The notes beneath the pieces were generated by a model, which searched no databases, had not been told where the DNA came from, and saw only the letters and a program-made list of their open reading frames with translations. The position numbers and the translations under genes were made by a program. This document shows, piece after piece, positions 1 through 11,200 of a stretch of DNA of 64,000 nt. The stretch is from Oncomelania hupensis (lineage: Eukaryota > Mollusca > Gastropoda > Littorinimorpha > Pomatiopsidae). Numbering within the stretch: the first letter of the stretch is position 1; each line of letters begins with the position of its first letter. The DNA is taken from contig CM072515.1 in NCBI GenBank assembly GCA_036898135.1, positions 66,434,093 to 66,498,092 of the forward strand. Reading direction: 5' to 3'.

Positions 1-2402
1 TGCACGCTTTAGACAATGACACATGTAACAATTACGCAAAAAATACATTCACTCAAATATACTCATACCACAAACAGACCAGACACTATATGCAAGAGAC
101 AGCTGGCGATGGGGTGCGTAGTGAGGTCATAGTGTTAGAACTGCTTGAAAAGGTAAGTTTTGAGGGCAGACTGGAAGGAGGTGGGAGAGGGTTTCTGACG
201 GAGAGAGAGTGGAAGAGTATTCCAGATGGATGGGCCGTAGACAGAGAAGGAGCGGGACCCGAACGTGCTGAGTTTGGAGCGAGGAATGCGGAGGCGGAGA
301 GGGTCGGAGGCAGAGCGAAGAGAGCGAGAGGGAATGTATGGGTGAAGTAAGTCAGAGAGATAGAGAGGAGCGGAGTTGTTGAGGGACTTGTAGCAGAGAG
401 ACAAGGTCTTGTATTGAATGCGTTGGGAGATGGGAAGCCAGTGTAGGGCTTTGAGCAAGGGAGTGACGTGGTCAGATTTCTTCTTTCTGAGGACGAGGCG
501 GGCAGTATTGTTTTGAACGCGTTGGAGAGGGAGAGTGGTGGAGCGGGGAAGGCCGGAAAGAAGGGAGTTGCAATAGTCGATGCGAGACAGGATGAGGGAG
601 ACAGCAAGTTTGGTGGCAGCTTCAGTGGTGAGGTATTTTCTGATCTGACTGATTCGACGGAGGTGGAAGTAGCAGGCCCGGGCGGTTGCAGAGACAAAGC
701 TAGTCATTGAGAGAGAAGAGTCAAGGATAACGCCAAGGTTCTTGGCAGAGTCGGAGAGAGGGATAGAGGTACCGTCAAGCTGAAGATGGAGAGAGGAGGG
801 GAGCTGAGGGAGTTTCTGGCGTGTGCCTACCAGCATGGCTTCCGTTTTGTCGTCGTTCAGTTTAAGTTTGTTTGCTGTCATCCAGTCCTTCACGTCTTCA
901 CAGCAGTCGGCCGTGCGAGTCAGGAGTGCCTGAATGTTGTCAGGTTTGTCTTTGTCTTGTAGTTGTGAGTCGTCAGCATAGAAGTGGTGGTTTATGTGAT
1001 GAGACTGGATGATGTTGGTCAGAGGGGAGGTGTAGAGTGTAAAAAGGACCGGACCCAGGACAGATCCCTGAGGAACTCCGCAGGAGAGCCTAACTGGGTC
1101 AGAGGATATGCCATCGATGATAACGGACTGCCGTCTGTCGGAGAGGTAGGAAAGAAACCAGGAGTGAGCGGAGTCAGTGATGCCAAAGGAGTGTTGAAGG
1201 CGGTGGAGGAGGATAGAATGGTCAATAGTGTCGAAGGCGGCAGAGAGATCGAGTAGGGTAAGAAGGGAGATGTTGCCTGAGTCAGTTGAGAGAAGAAGAT
1301 CGTTCAGAATATGTAAAAGGGCTGTTTCAGTGCTGTGGTGCTTGCGATAGGCAGACTGGAAGGGACTGAGGAGATTGTTGATGGTGAGGTGAGCGTTGAG
1401 CTGGTTGAGGACAACCTTTTCAAGTAGCTTAGACAGAAAAGAGAGATTGGAGACTGGGCGATAGTTTTTGAGGTCATTTGGGTCAAGGTTGTGTTTTTTG
1501 AGGAGAGGGCGAACGATGGCAGACTTGAAGATATCAGGAACGGAGCCAGTTTCTAGAGAGGTGTTGATGATATCGGTGATGAAAGGCAGAAGTTTTGGGA
1601 GACCGTCCAAATACAGGGAAGCTGGGAGGGTGTCTAGTTCACAGGTTTTGAGAGACATAGTCTTTATGATTTTGAGAACTTCTGCCTGAGAGAGAGAGCG
1701 GAAAAATGAGAGGGGGGTGCCTGTGAAGGGGGAGTCAGGAGGGCAAGGCGGAGATGGTAGAATGTCAAGTGTGTTGCGCAGAGATTGAATTTTGTCAGAG
1801 AAATAGGTGGAAAAGGCGGATGGGAGTTCTTCTTTTTTGTGTGTGTTGGGGAGTGGAGATTCTTTAGGTGTGCCTAAGAGTTGGTTCATCGTAGCGTAGA
1901 GAGTTTTGGAAGAAGTGGATTCTAGGATTTTGTTTTGGAGGTGTTTGCGTTTGGCATCAGAGATCAGTCTGCAGACTTTGGATCTGATGGTTTGGAAAAT
2001 CTGTCTGTGAACGGTTAGGCCAGATAAGCGCCAACGGCGCTCAGCTTGCCGACGCTCACGCTTGGCCGTTGCTATCTCATGGGTGAGCCAGGGGGAAGGG
2101 AGTCGGTCGGGCCTGGAGCAGGAGGTGACAGGGGCATGGTTGTCAAGAAGTTTACGGAGAGAGGAATCAAAGTGAGATGCAAGATCAGAGGAGGAAGAGT
2201 CAGAGAGAAGGTCGACAGCTTCGGCGAAGAAGATCTCACGGTTGACAGGTTTTAGTTTGCGGCGAGAGACAAGGAGTTGTTGTTTGTGAGGGGGAGGTAG
2301 ATTGAGGAAGACGAGAATAGCGAGGTGGTCGGAGGGGAGTACAGAGGAGATGTCAGAGTCGAGAAAGAGTTTATCGGAGGTGCGAGTGATGATCCAGTCA
2401 AT
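1..2402 (-). mobile_element. 5'-truncated L2/CR1-type non-LTR retrotransposon (LINE)
   Basis: On the minus strand this element enters at about 2402 inside the last part of an AP-endonuclease domain (read as DWIITRT, then SDHLAI). It runs through a complete reverse transcriptase to a stop at 135, followed by a short 3' UTR to the window edge. The 5' boundary coincides with a CAT/CAC microsatellite, so either the insertion was 5'-truncated into that repeat or the repeat expanded at the junction. The last visible bases on the element strand (TCTAAAGCGTGCA) may be the start of the GCGC...TATATAA-type 3' end common in L2/CR1 elements, but the window ends there. It lies downstream of exon 5 of the 5'-nucleotidase gene on the same strand, so it is probably intronic. 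Confidence 0.85.
135..2402 (-). CDS. LINE ORF2: end of endonuclease plus reverse transcriptase, partial at the 5' end
   Basis: One frame stays open for about 755 codons from 2402 to the stop at 135. It starts without its own initiator; the first in-frame ATG, at 1889, is internal. Order: residual EN C-terminus (about residues 1-35), a basic linker, then RT with KNYRPVSNLSFLSKLLEK, the HSTETALLHI motif, LTLLDLSAAFDTIDH (motif A aspartate), GVPQGSVLGPVLF, and the catalytic FYADD box at 969-983. The C-terminus has the WNTLPLSLR and LKTYLFKQF signature typical of L2/CR1/Jockey-group elements. RT copies RNA to cDNA at a nicked target during target-primed integration. No frameshift or internal stop was seen, which suggests a recent insertion, but the truncated EN makes this copy non-autonomous. 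The clade (L2 versus CR1) is inferred from motif style. Confidence 0.85.
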   Translation of the reverse strand: MDWIITRTSDKLFLDSDISSVLPSDHLAILVFLNLPPPHKQQLLVSRRKLKPVNREIFFAEAVDLLSDSSSSDLASHFDSSLRKLLDNHAPVTSCSRPDRLPSPWLTHEIATAKRERRQAERRWRLSGLTVHRQIFQTIRSKVCRLISDAKRKHLQNKILESTSSKTLYATMNQLLGTPKESPLPNTHKKEELPSAFSTYFSDKIQSLRNTLDILPSPPCPPDSPFTGTPLSFFRSLSQAEVLKIIKTMSLKTCELDTLPASLYLDGLPKLLPFITDIINTSLETGSVPDIFKSAIVRPLLKKHNLDPNDLKNYRPVSNLSFLSKLLEKVVLNQLNAHLTINNLLSPFQSAYRKHHSTETALLHILNDLLLSTDSGNISLLTLLDLSAAFDTIDHSILLHRLQHSFGITDSAHSWFLSYLSDRRQSVIIDGISSDPVRLSCGVPQGSVLGPVLFTLYTSPLTNIIQSHHINHHFYADDSQLQDKDKPDNIQALLTRTADCCEDVKDWMTANKLKLNDDKTEAMLVGTRQKLPQLPSSLHLQLDGTSIPLSDSAKNLGVILDSSLSMTSFVSATARACYFHLRRISQIRKYLTTEAATKLAVSLILSRIDYCNSLLSGLPRSTTLPLQRVQNNTARLVLRKKKSDHVTPLLKALHWLPISQRIQYKTLSLCYKSLNNSAPLYLSDLLHPYIPSRSLRSASDPLRLRIPRSKLSTFGSRSFSVYGPSIWNTLPLSLRQKPSPTSFQSALKTYLFKQF

Positions 2403-2580
2403 GTCATCGTTGTTGTCGCCGACATCATCACCATAACCATCATCATCATGACCACCGTCGCAACCGCGTCATCATCAGTAGCAGCATCAGCAGCCGTATC
2501 ATCACCACCATCATCACCACCATCATCATCAGCAGCGGTATCACCACCACCGCCACGATCATCATTATCACAATCATCAA
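2403..2580. repeat. CAT/CAC trinucleotide microsatellite
   Basis: Imperfect (ATC/CAC/CAT)n tract abutting the 5' end of the LINE. A shorter (CAC/CAT)n tract follows at about 2686-2722. They lie in the presumed intron after exon 5 of the 5'-nucleotidase gene; any coding-like frames across them are low-complexity shadows. Confidence 0.9.
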
Positions 2581-2773
2581 CCTTCTATACCATCGCGAGT
2601 GAACATAATTTTTTACCTTTAACCTCCGTGTGGCCACAGTGCATGGTTTTCTTCTCTCAGAACTACGAGTGTATTATATTATCTATCACCACCATCACCA
2701 CCACCACCATCACCACTACTTCTTCCTTCCTTCTCCTCTACCTCATCCTCGTCATCTTCATGTTCGTTTTCAC

Positions 2774-2968
2774 CTTCAGCGATGCTGCTGTTCTGTAGCT
2801 GAGGGTTGCCTTCATAACGGACGATGTTGCCGTTGTCGTCGAAGGTTACATGCAATATGCCCAGGTACTTGGCCCACGTGAAGTCCTGGGCCACCAGCGC
2901 CTCGCCGTCCGAACGCTTGACCACGGTTGGGTACACGTCCACAGGCTTTTCAATAGACGGTGGCGTCC
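2774..2968 (-). CDS. 5'-nucleotidase exon 5
   Basis: Starts after a TCTACAG acceptor (AG at 2970-2969) with TPPSIEKPVDVYPTVV, then KYLGILHVTFDDNGN and GNPQLQNSSIAEG, matching the family's end of the metallophosphatase domain. The 3' end is placed at a GTGAAA donor (2773-2768, phase 1). That end is inferred: an alternative donor lies some 30 nt further on, and reading onward runs into a low-complexity acidic tail and a stop near 2679. Confidence 0.8.
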
Positions 2969-5900
2969 CTGTAGAAATGGACAGATAACGAGCATGTAAC
3001 TTTCATATGTTCTTACAAATGTCATGTCAACATAGAAAGAAAGACAGTGCGGTGGCAATATAGTTTGCTCGGTTGACATTCGGTGCGCGTAAGTAAACTA
3101 TGGCAATTTAAAAACTATATTGGAGTGGCCTGGTTTTAACCGCCGGTTTTCTTAGGGATAAGGTCGCGGGTTCAGATCCCGCAGGTGCCAAACTTTTCAG
3201 GTCTCCGAAAGGGTTTTCTCAGAGTTCTTCGGTTCTCTCCCTTCCCTTCAATACTGGTATTGGATGCAGTCAATCGATAATATGAAAATAATATTGACTT
3301 ACAGCCTACAACTGTGTAAATAATGGTATTCTACATTCAGCGATTCACCCGCGCCCGAATCTTATGACAAAAAAATGTTTTAATTTTAAAAAAAAATAAA
3401 ATAATACAAAATGAGAGTGGGGAGGAGATTACCTGTGTAAAGAAAAGTGTCGGTGTGTCCACCAATGACGATGTCGACATCAGGGATCTTCCCCACCTCA
3501 AGGTCCACGGTAAAGCCCGCGTGGCCGAGGGCAATGATGATGTTAATGCCTTGCCCTTTCAGCCTCTGTACCTCGGCCGTCACCGATTCTACCACGTCCT
3601 TAAAGATGAGATCACCTGTACACACACATCCCCGACAAAGTAGTTCGTTTAAAGTTTCATTGTTTATGGGGTCCAGCGGACTGCAAAGGACAAAATCAGC
3701 GTACAGCTTCACCTTCTTCGCAACAGCAGAGAAGAGGCAGTGCTTAATCCTGTTACCAGGCTGATAGTAGGTTACAGATTCCCGCATTTGGATATAAGGA
3801 AAAGTATAACCTTGCCTGGCATCTAAAGACGGTAGGCCTATTTAGCTGCACATATGCATGTGGTTTCATTGTTGCTTTATACTATAATGTAAAATAACTG
3901 TGTCGAGGCAATTTTATTTTATTTATTTTTTGTTGGTATTTTAACACTTATCTGGATAAAAAAAACCAACTTTGAAATAGTTTGGAATAAGAACGAGCCT
4001 AATGTCGGCCTGTCTGTCGGTCGGACCGTTGGAAGTCACATCCCAAGGATTACTGAACGGATTTTGACCAAACTTCATAGGAACATTATCTAGGTTAGTG
4101 ACCTGCCTCCCGTGCCATCAAATTTGCTCTACCGAAAAGGTCAAGGTCCCCGGAGTCATTCTGTTGCTAAACACGTTTTGCTCAATTTCTAAAACAAAAA
4201 CGGATGAAGCAATTTCGAACTTCATTTTGCTTGTCTTCAAAACACACTTTTTGAATTATCTCAAAGAATAACTGAACCGAAATTTATCATTTGTACTCTG
4301 CGGATACTTTTAACTACTACTACTAAGAATGTAGAATAATTTGCGACAAATACCTACAGCACCAACAACATCTATATCATGTCTTTGTAAACTTCAAGAA
4401 AGCGTTTGACCGAGTCGGGCATGCAGCTCCGTGGGCAACCATGAGAGCTGAAGTTATCAAAAGCCTTTTTGGCAAGGCTAAGTACGAGTGGAGTCCTCCA
4501 CAACAATCAGTGTGCGTCAAGGATGCTTACTCTCTCCAACATCTTCCTAGAGCGCATAATGTCAGATGACCTTTCGAAGGTCACGAAGGCAGAGTTAGCA
4601 TAGGGGGTAGAGCAATCTCCAACCTTCGTTTTGCGGATGACATTGATGGATTGGCTGGAGAGGAAAAAGAACTTGAACAGCTGGGTACAGAGGCTTGACA
4701 CCAACTCCAGAGCCTATGGAATGAAAATAAGTGCAGAGAAGACCAAAATAATGACCAACAACACCAATGGCGTCAACACGGACATCAAAGTCCAAGGTCA
4801 ATCCCTCAACATGGTGCTTAGCATCAAATATTTAGGAGCCATTGTATCAGACAATGGGTCCCGATAGGGAGTCCTCCCCAGGATCGCACAAACAACTGCG
4901 GCCCTGACAAGGTTGAAGCCCATTTGGAAGACAGGACCACACTCCAAGATAAGGCTACTGCGCTCCCTTGTCATCTCCATCTTCATATACGCTTGCGAAA
5001 CATAGACCCTCACAGCAGACCTTAAACGAAGTATACAAAGCATGGAGATGATGTGCTACAGAAGACTTCAGGGCATTTTCTATACCCATCACATCACCAA
5101 CGACAGACCACCACCCAAATCATTGGACAACACGATGACATGCTCACAGTGGTGAAGAAACGGAAACTCCGATGGTATGGCAGAGCATCAGGTCTTGCAA
5201 GGAGGCAGAAGAAGAGAGAGACAGAAAAAGAGGTGGGAGGGCAACTTTGGAGAATGGACTTTCATCACACTGAGCGAAGCCATCAGGGTTGCTGAGGACA
5301 GAGAAAGATGGAGTACGCTGGTTAAACGATAATCTGTGGTGCCCCAAAGACCTTCGAGTTACGGGATAGGATAGGATATGATAGGACTAAAAATGTTGTA
5401 TCACTCGTATTTTTGCTTTGTCAAAGGTCAAGGTCAGTGAGCTTTGCCATTTTCTAAACGTGTTTTGTTCTGTAACTAAAAACATGGCTGATGAGCTGAT
5501 TTAGTACAACATGTTATAAGCCTATATGTAAGCCTACAATTAATCTCAGCTATATGAATTCATTTTTGTTGTTGATGGTGCTTTCATATAATTTAGATAG
5601 TGGCATCGGACAAACCAAATCGGAACTATGTAAAAAACTTAAGAAAACCGCTATTGATAAATGGTTAAAAGCAAAATACAACGAAATAGCAACATCGCGG
5701 CACTGGCCCGTTTGTTATGCTCTGGAATACTCGGCACCTGATTACTGATCAACAATGGAAACCGCGCTATTTCACCGACTTAAGACTGGCTACCTAAAGT
5801 TCCATATAAACCCCGCTGCCTGTGTCTGTGGCCGGCCGATCACGAGTCAGCATCTCTATGATTGCCCGAGTGTCATTCCAACGTTTACAGACCTTCAAGA

Positions 5901-8179
5901 TCTAATGCATAAATATGAAATTGCCAGGCCCACTTCGGCGCTGCTCTCGCCCCATCCACAAGCAGGGTGGAGGATCACGAAATCTCTAATCAGAAATTTA
6001 TCTAGATCTCCCGCGGGATGGTGTGAATGTTTGCACGTGGAGGGGAGGGGGGTGGGGAGTGGAGTGCAGTGGGGAGGAAGAGGAGGTGCGTGGGTGTGTG
6101 CGAGGGTGGCTAGCTGAGATTCAGCTGCTGAGGCGGAGGGTGTGGGTGTGATGCTGGCGCTGTTGTTGCGTCGCCCATGCCAGCCAGATTTGGTGAGGCT
6201 CGGGCTCGTCTTCTTCTGGCTGTTGCCCTCGGTGGATGGGTCCGGGCGAGTGATTAGCCTATGTTGTGCTGAGTAGCCTACAATATGTTATTAGCATTTT
6301 GAAACCAAGCATTTTAATCGTTAAAAAAATTCTCCTTTAATTAAAAAAAAAATTATTAGTTTTGATTTGGAGACATTATTGGTATTATAGTTCTTACTGG
6401 GAAAATCTAATATGCTTTATAGCATCCGTATCTATTTTAGTAGTATGTTACTGTTTACCTGGTTTTATTTTATTTTTCTTATGGGTGTATCACTTGTATA
6501 TATATATTATATGTGCGTTTTAACAATGAATTATGTTAATATTGAAATGTGCTACGGTGACATGTTTACGTTTTATTTTTTAATCACTGTTGATATAATC
6601 AAATGCAAGTGACCTTTAAAATAACCACAAAAAAAAAACCAAACAAACACAAAAAACATTGGTTCTAACAGTGATAAGTCTTAGTTACTCCATTTAGTAA
6701 TCGCTCTGAGTGCTTGGGTTGTGTGTGTGTTTAGGCGTGTGTCCATGAGTTGTTTTGGGTTTATTAAACGATAATATGTGGCAAATGTACTAAACTACAA
6801 ATGTTATGTGTGCAATCAAACACGTCAAGTGTGTACGTATGGTTTTATGAACAAGTATGCTATTTTTATATCTGAAAGCTACAGCGCTTATCAGTTAGGG
6901 TTAAGGCTTTGAGTAGCGATGTCTTAGTTGCGTATGAAGTTATGTTGGGTAATTTTGCTTGTCTGCCTTTAAATAACAAAACAATTAGACCGGAATTTTG
7001 TACATTTTATTAATTAATAACTGTGTTTACATAGTCTATATTTAATTTTACAAAGAGCGATATAAAGCTGACACTGTGTACATGGCGTGAAAGATAAGTT
7101 GAATGCAGTTGTATGTGCATATTATTGTGGTTGTATTGTTTTGTTATAGTGATAACTGTGTTGTCATATCCTGTTTTTAGCGTTTAGTGTAAATAGGCGC
7201 ATGCCTCCTGCACTTTACATGGTTGTTGTTGTTGTTGTATCAAATTTTATTCATCAGATTAACATAAGTTGTACTTTACATGGAATAAAACAACAACAAA
7301 CAGATAGTGGCCTAACATTCCGTGTTTCCCTGTTTAGTCGTTAGGATGAAGCCGAGTCACAAACCCGCCCCCACTCCCCACCCCTTATCTCTCCCCCACC
7401 CCCCATTCCTTCCCACATTTTTTTTAAAAACAGTTGTTTATGTTGTTTTCACAAAATAAACACACACACACACACACACCCACACACACACATTTTTGTA
7501 AAAACGACATTATGATGACTGTTGTGAAAAAAACAGGGATTATTTTGACACACTTTTCATTTTCGTGACATTATTTTGACATTTTCAAATTTTTGAACCT
7601 ATCCCTAACCCTAACCCTAACCCCTAACCCAAACCCTAACCCTAACCCTAACCCTTAACCTAACCCTATGCCTAAAACAGCTCTAACTCAGCAGGGAACT
7701 ATTTTGACGTCAAAATAGGGCGCCCTTCCAAAAAAGTCAAAAGAAACCATGTGGAGTTCCATGAGTGTGTCACTCTAACGTCGTTTCTACATGCCCACAC
7801 CCACCCACACACACACACACACACATTTTTTTTCATTTTTGTAGAAACGACGTTGTGATGACTGTTGTGAAAAAAACAGACATTATTTTGACACACTTTC
7901 CATTTCTTTGACATTATTTTAACATTTTCAATTTGTTGAAGCTATCCCTAACCCAAACCCAAACCCTAACCCTTAACCCTAAAACAACTGTAACTCTACG
8001 GAGCACTATTTTGACGTCAAAATAACGGGGCCGTCAAAAAAGGTCAAAAGAAACCATGTAGAGTTTCATGTGTGTGTCAGAGTAACGTCGTTTCTACATG
8101 CCCACACACACACACGCACACACACACACACACACACCCACACACACACGCGCACACACACAAAAGCTCACTCCCCCCT

Positions 8180-8216
<37 letters not shown>

Positions 8217-11200
8217 ACTATAACTCTACACTAAGGACTGTGACACAGCTATGGGGGTGTAACTGTACCAAGTCCTTATTATGCAGAAAATTAAAACGTT
8301 TAGAACCTGCTTATATTTCGCCTACCCGTGCGAGCGTCTGGAAATACATTTGGACGGCCTGTCATCTTTACATCCTTTCAATGTTCAGAGTAATAGGCAC
8401 TTAAAATGTAATAAAACCCAAACGAACGCTTCTGCACTAGTAAGCTAATACACTGATTAATTCTAGACACCCAAACAAGTGCAGCAGCCATTAAGCTATA
8501 GACATTCCTTTTTTTTTGGAGGGTGGATGGGGTGAAGTGTGTGTGGGGGGGGGGGTGGAAGGGGGGTGAGGGTAACTTCATTTTACTCACGAATGAACTA
8601 CGAAGTTTAACGTCTACACCCACCGTTGGTGATATGGTAGAAAGGGGTTGGGAGTCCTAAATCAACACTGAACCACTAGAGCCATCATACTGCTAAGACA
8701 GACAGTGAAAATGACCACTTCTAATGTTCAGTGTAAAAGGCTGCGTAATGCATTTTTTTAAAAAAATCTTGACCATTGCATGGGATTCGAACTTGGGTCA
8801 TCGGTCTACTACTAGGCTACGGCGGGTGGGACGCTTGTCTCACCTGGCTCTGAAATAAGCGGGGTGTCGACGGTGGTGTAGCCGACGATGCCGATTTGCC
8901 GACCTGCCACCGTTTTGACCACGGACTTGGTGTAGAGGTTCTGCATGCTGGGCACGCGAGCAGCGTCGATGTTGGAGCTGACGACGCTGAAGTTGACCGC
9001 TTTCAAAAACGGCAGCAACCCCTCTACATAACGGTCAAACTCGTGGTTCCCGATAGCCTGTAGGTCGGTACAATACAATACAATACAATACAATACAATA
9101 CAATACAATACAATACAATACGACTTTACAGGTCTCACACTGAGCAATTACAATGGCGGCAGAACGTAAGTTGTTTTTTTTTTTTTTTTTTTTTTTTAAA
9201 AAGTAACAAATAAAGGAACAAAAAGAAAAAAGAAGAAGTGCAGTTAACATAAAACGAATAGTATCAAGGAAAGGTCAAGGAAAGACCAGAGTTTTATGTT
9301 TGTGTTGTTTTTTTAAAATTTGCCAAGTCATATTATTTAACATTGACTTCGTGCACAAATCAAGGTCAAGCCTTTTAGAAGTTAAAAGTCGAAATCCATG
9401 GACTAGATTGACAATAGGTGACAGATTTTAACTTCCCCCAACTAAACAGTCCATCGACCATGCAAAGTTTTCGTAAACCCGGCTTGGCGGTGGCGTGAAA
9501 CGTACCATGACGTCATACTTCACCCAGTTCATCATGGTGGATGTGACGTTGTGTCCGTATTTATAGAACCACAAGGTACCTTGGTACTGGTCGCCGCCGT
9601 CGAGGAACAGACTGTTTGGATACTGCTGCCGTAACGTCTTCACTGCTGTAGCGAGACGAGCGTACCTGCAAAGAGAACGGACGTACGAAATCATTCTTGC
9701 CTTTTGCACGACTCAACCAACACTCATGCAACTCACTCATCTTGCTCTTCTGTTTCCCCCCCCCCCTCTCTCTCTCCCCCCCCCCCGTCATTTCTTCACA
9801 CGCTTTCACCACTCTGTCAAGCACATTCTTGTTCATCACACTCAAACCACCATACCAACATAAAACCAAACGTAAGAACTGATTCAATAAAAACATCTGT
9901 AAAACGGTCAGAGGATGGCTCGGTTGACACTCAGAGAACAGAATACGTATATAGCATCCAGTATTATTAGTATCATTACTGAATACAGAATTTATTCAGC
10001 CTGTTACACTCGATGTTGTTTTTTCTCTATCAGTAGTTGATTCAGCCCCGATGCTTGAAATCCTGATAGGTGTAACTCGGATTCGTTTATCCACGCAACC
10101 CGTTCAATCATCAACAAGGCTGGAGTCGTCGTATGAAGTTTTCCACTTTTATTCAGCACTCATCAACAACTGCAAACCATCGCTCAATCGCTTTTTCCAC
10201 TCTACTATTCTCAACTATGAACTTTCCACCTTTTAACAACTTTCTAAACTCTACTACAACAACTCTCTCTACTGTCCACTCTTATTTTGAAACAGTGCGG
10301 CACTTATATAGTCTCTACATACTCCAGAACAAGCGAGAATACCCCACATAAAACACCACAACCAATCAGAATTAATTTCATCAACACTGTCTTACGTCAC
10401 ACAACCTTATTTGGGATGGAAGCGTCTCGTGGTTACCACTAGAATCATCCATACGCTTCGATCGATAGTAAACAACTGACTCTAGAAAATTCTCAAATAA
10501 TATCGACCAACTAAAAACACCAACGCCACACAAAGCCTCCTCCAACAACAACGCAAAATCAAATCAAAGACAAATACATTCTATTATTGCATGCTTTGCA
10601 AAACAAAACGAACAGATCCATCACGCGCGTCACACACGAACTATCGTGCGCGTTTCAACGTAACACAGCCAAATGACAACATACATTGCAAATAGAAATT
10701 GCTCCGATGTTGGTAGAGTCACACAAACATTCAACACTCACATAACACTTTTTAAGACTTCAATCAAAAGACATTGCATACACAGTTGCAACATTAAGCG
10801 CAATCACAATGGACATATCATATCATAGAACGGAGTTTCTGTACATAGCTACAGTCGTGGTTGGGAATTTCTCGCGGACTGAAGCCGTGTTTTAAAGTTA
10901 AGCGTCAGTTTGTTGCCAAGGACAATATAGGTACCAAGGTATTTATATTCATCCACACGCTCAACGTTCATTCACCATCAATAATATACAGATCCAGTAC
11001 AGTAGTTAGTTACCTCTGAAGTCTGCGACCATCTTTTCGGGTTTGTATGCTCACCAGCTGAAGAGACAGCACCGAACTGTTTACGTTATGCTATTTTATT
11101 TAAGGCCTATGGTTGGCTGATCCTGGTGATGGAGTTGGTGGTGATGAATGTGACCAGAGACCAGAGACGTCATTACCGTCAACAGCGCAAGCAGGCTGAC

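Larger units (their letters stand above)
3617..8842. other. intron 3 of the 5'-nucleotidase gene
   Basis: Large intron filled by dead mobile DNA: LINE-R at 4345-5390, a LINE C-terminal relic at 5554-6117, two MITE-like units with telomere-like repeats at 7497-8098, CA repeats and a SINE at 8596-8830. In 3800-4340 and 6120-7450 I see only AT-rich sequence without coding structure. Confidence 0.7.

Noticed and set aside
7599..7665. A real telomere or chromosome end
   Set aside because: The hexamer stretch is short, degenerate and inside two similar repeat units with unique sequence on both sides.
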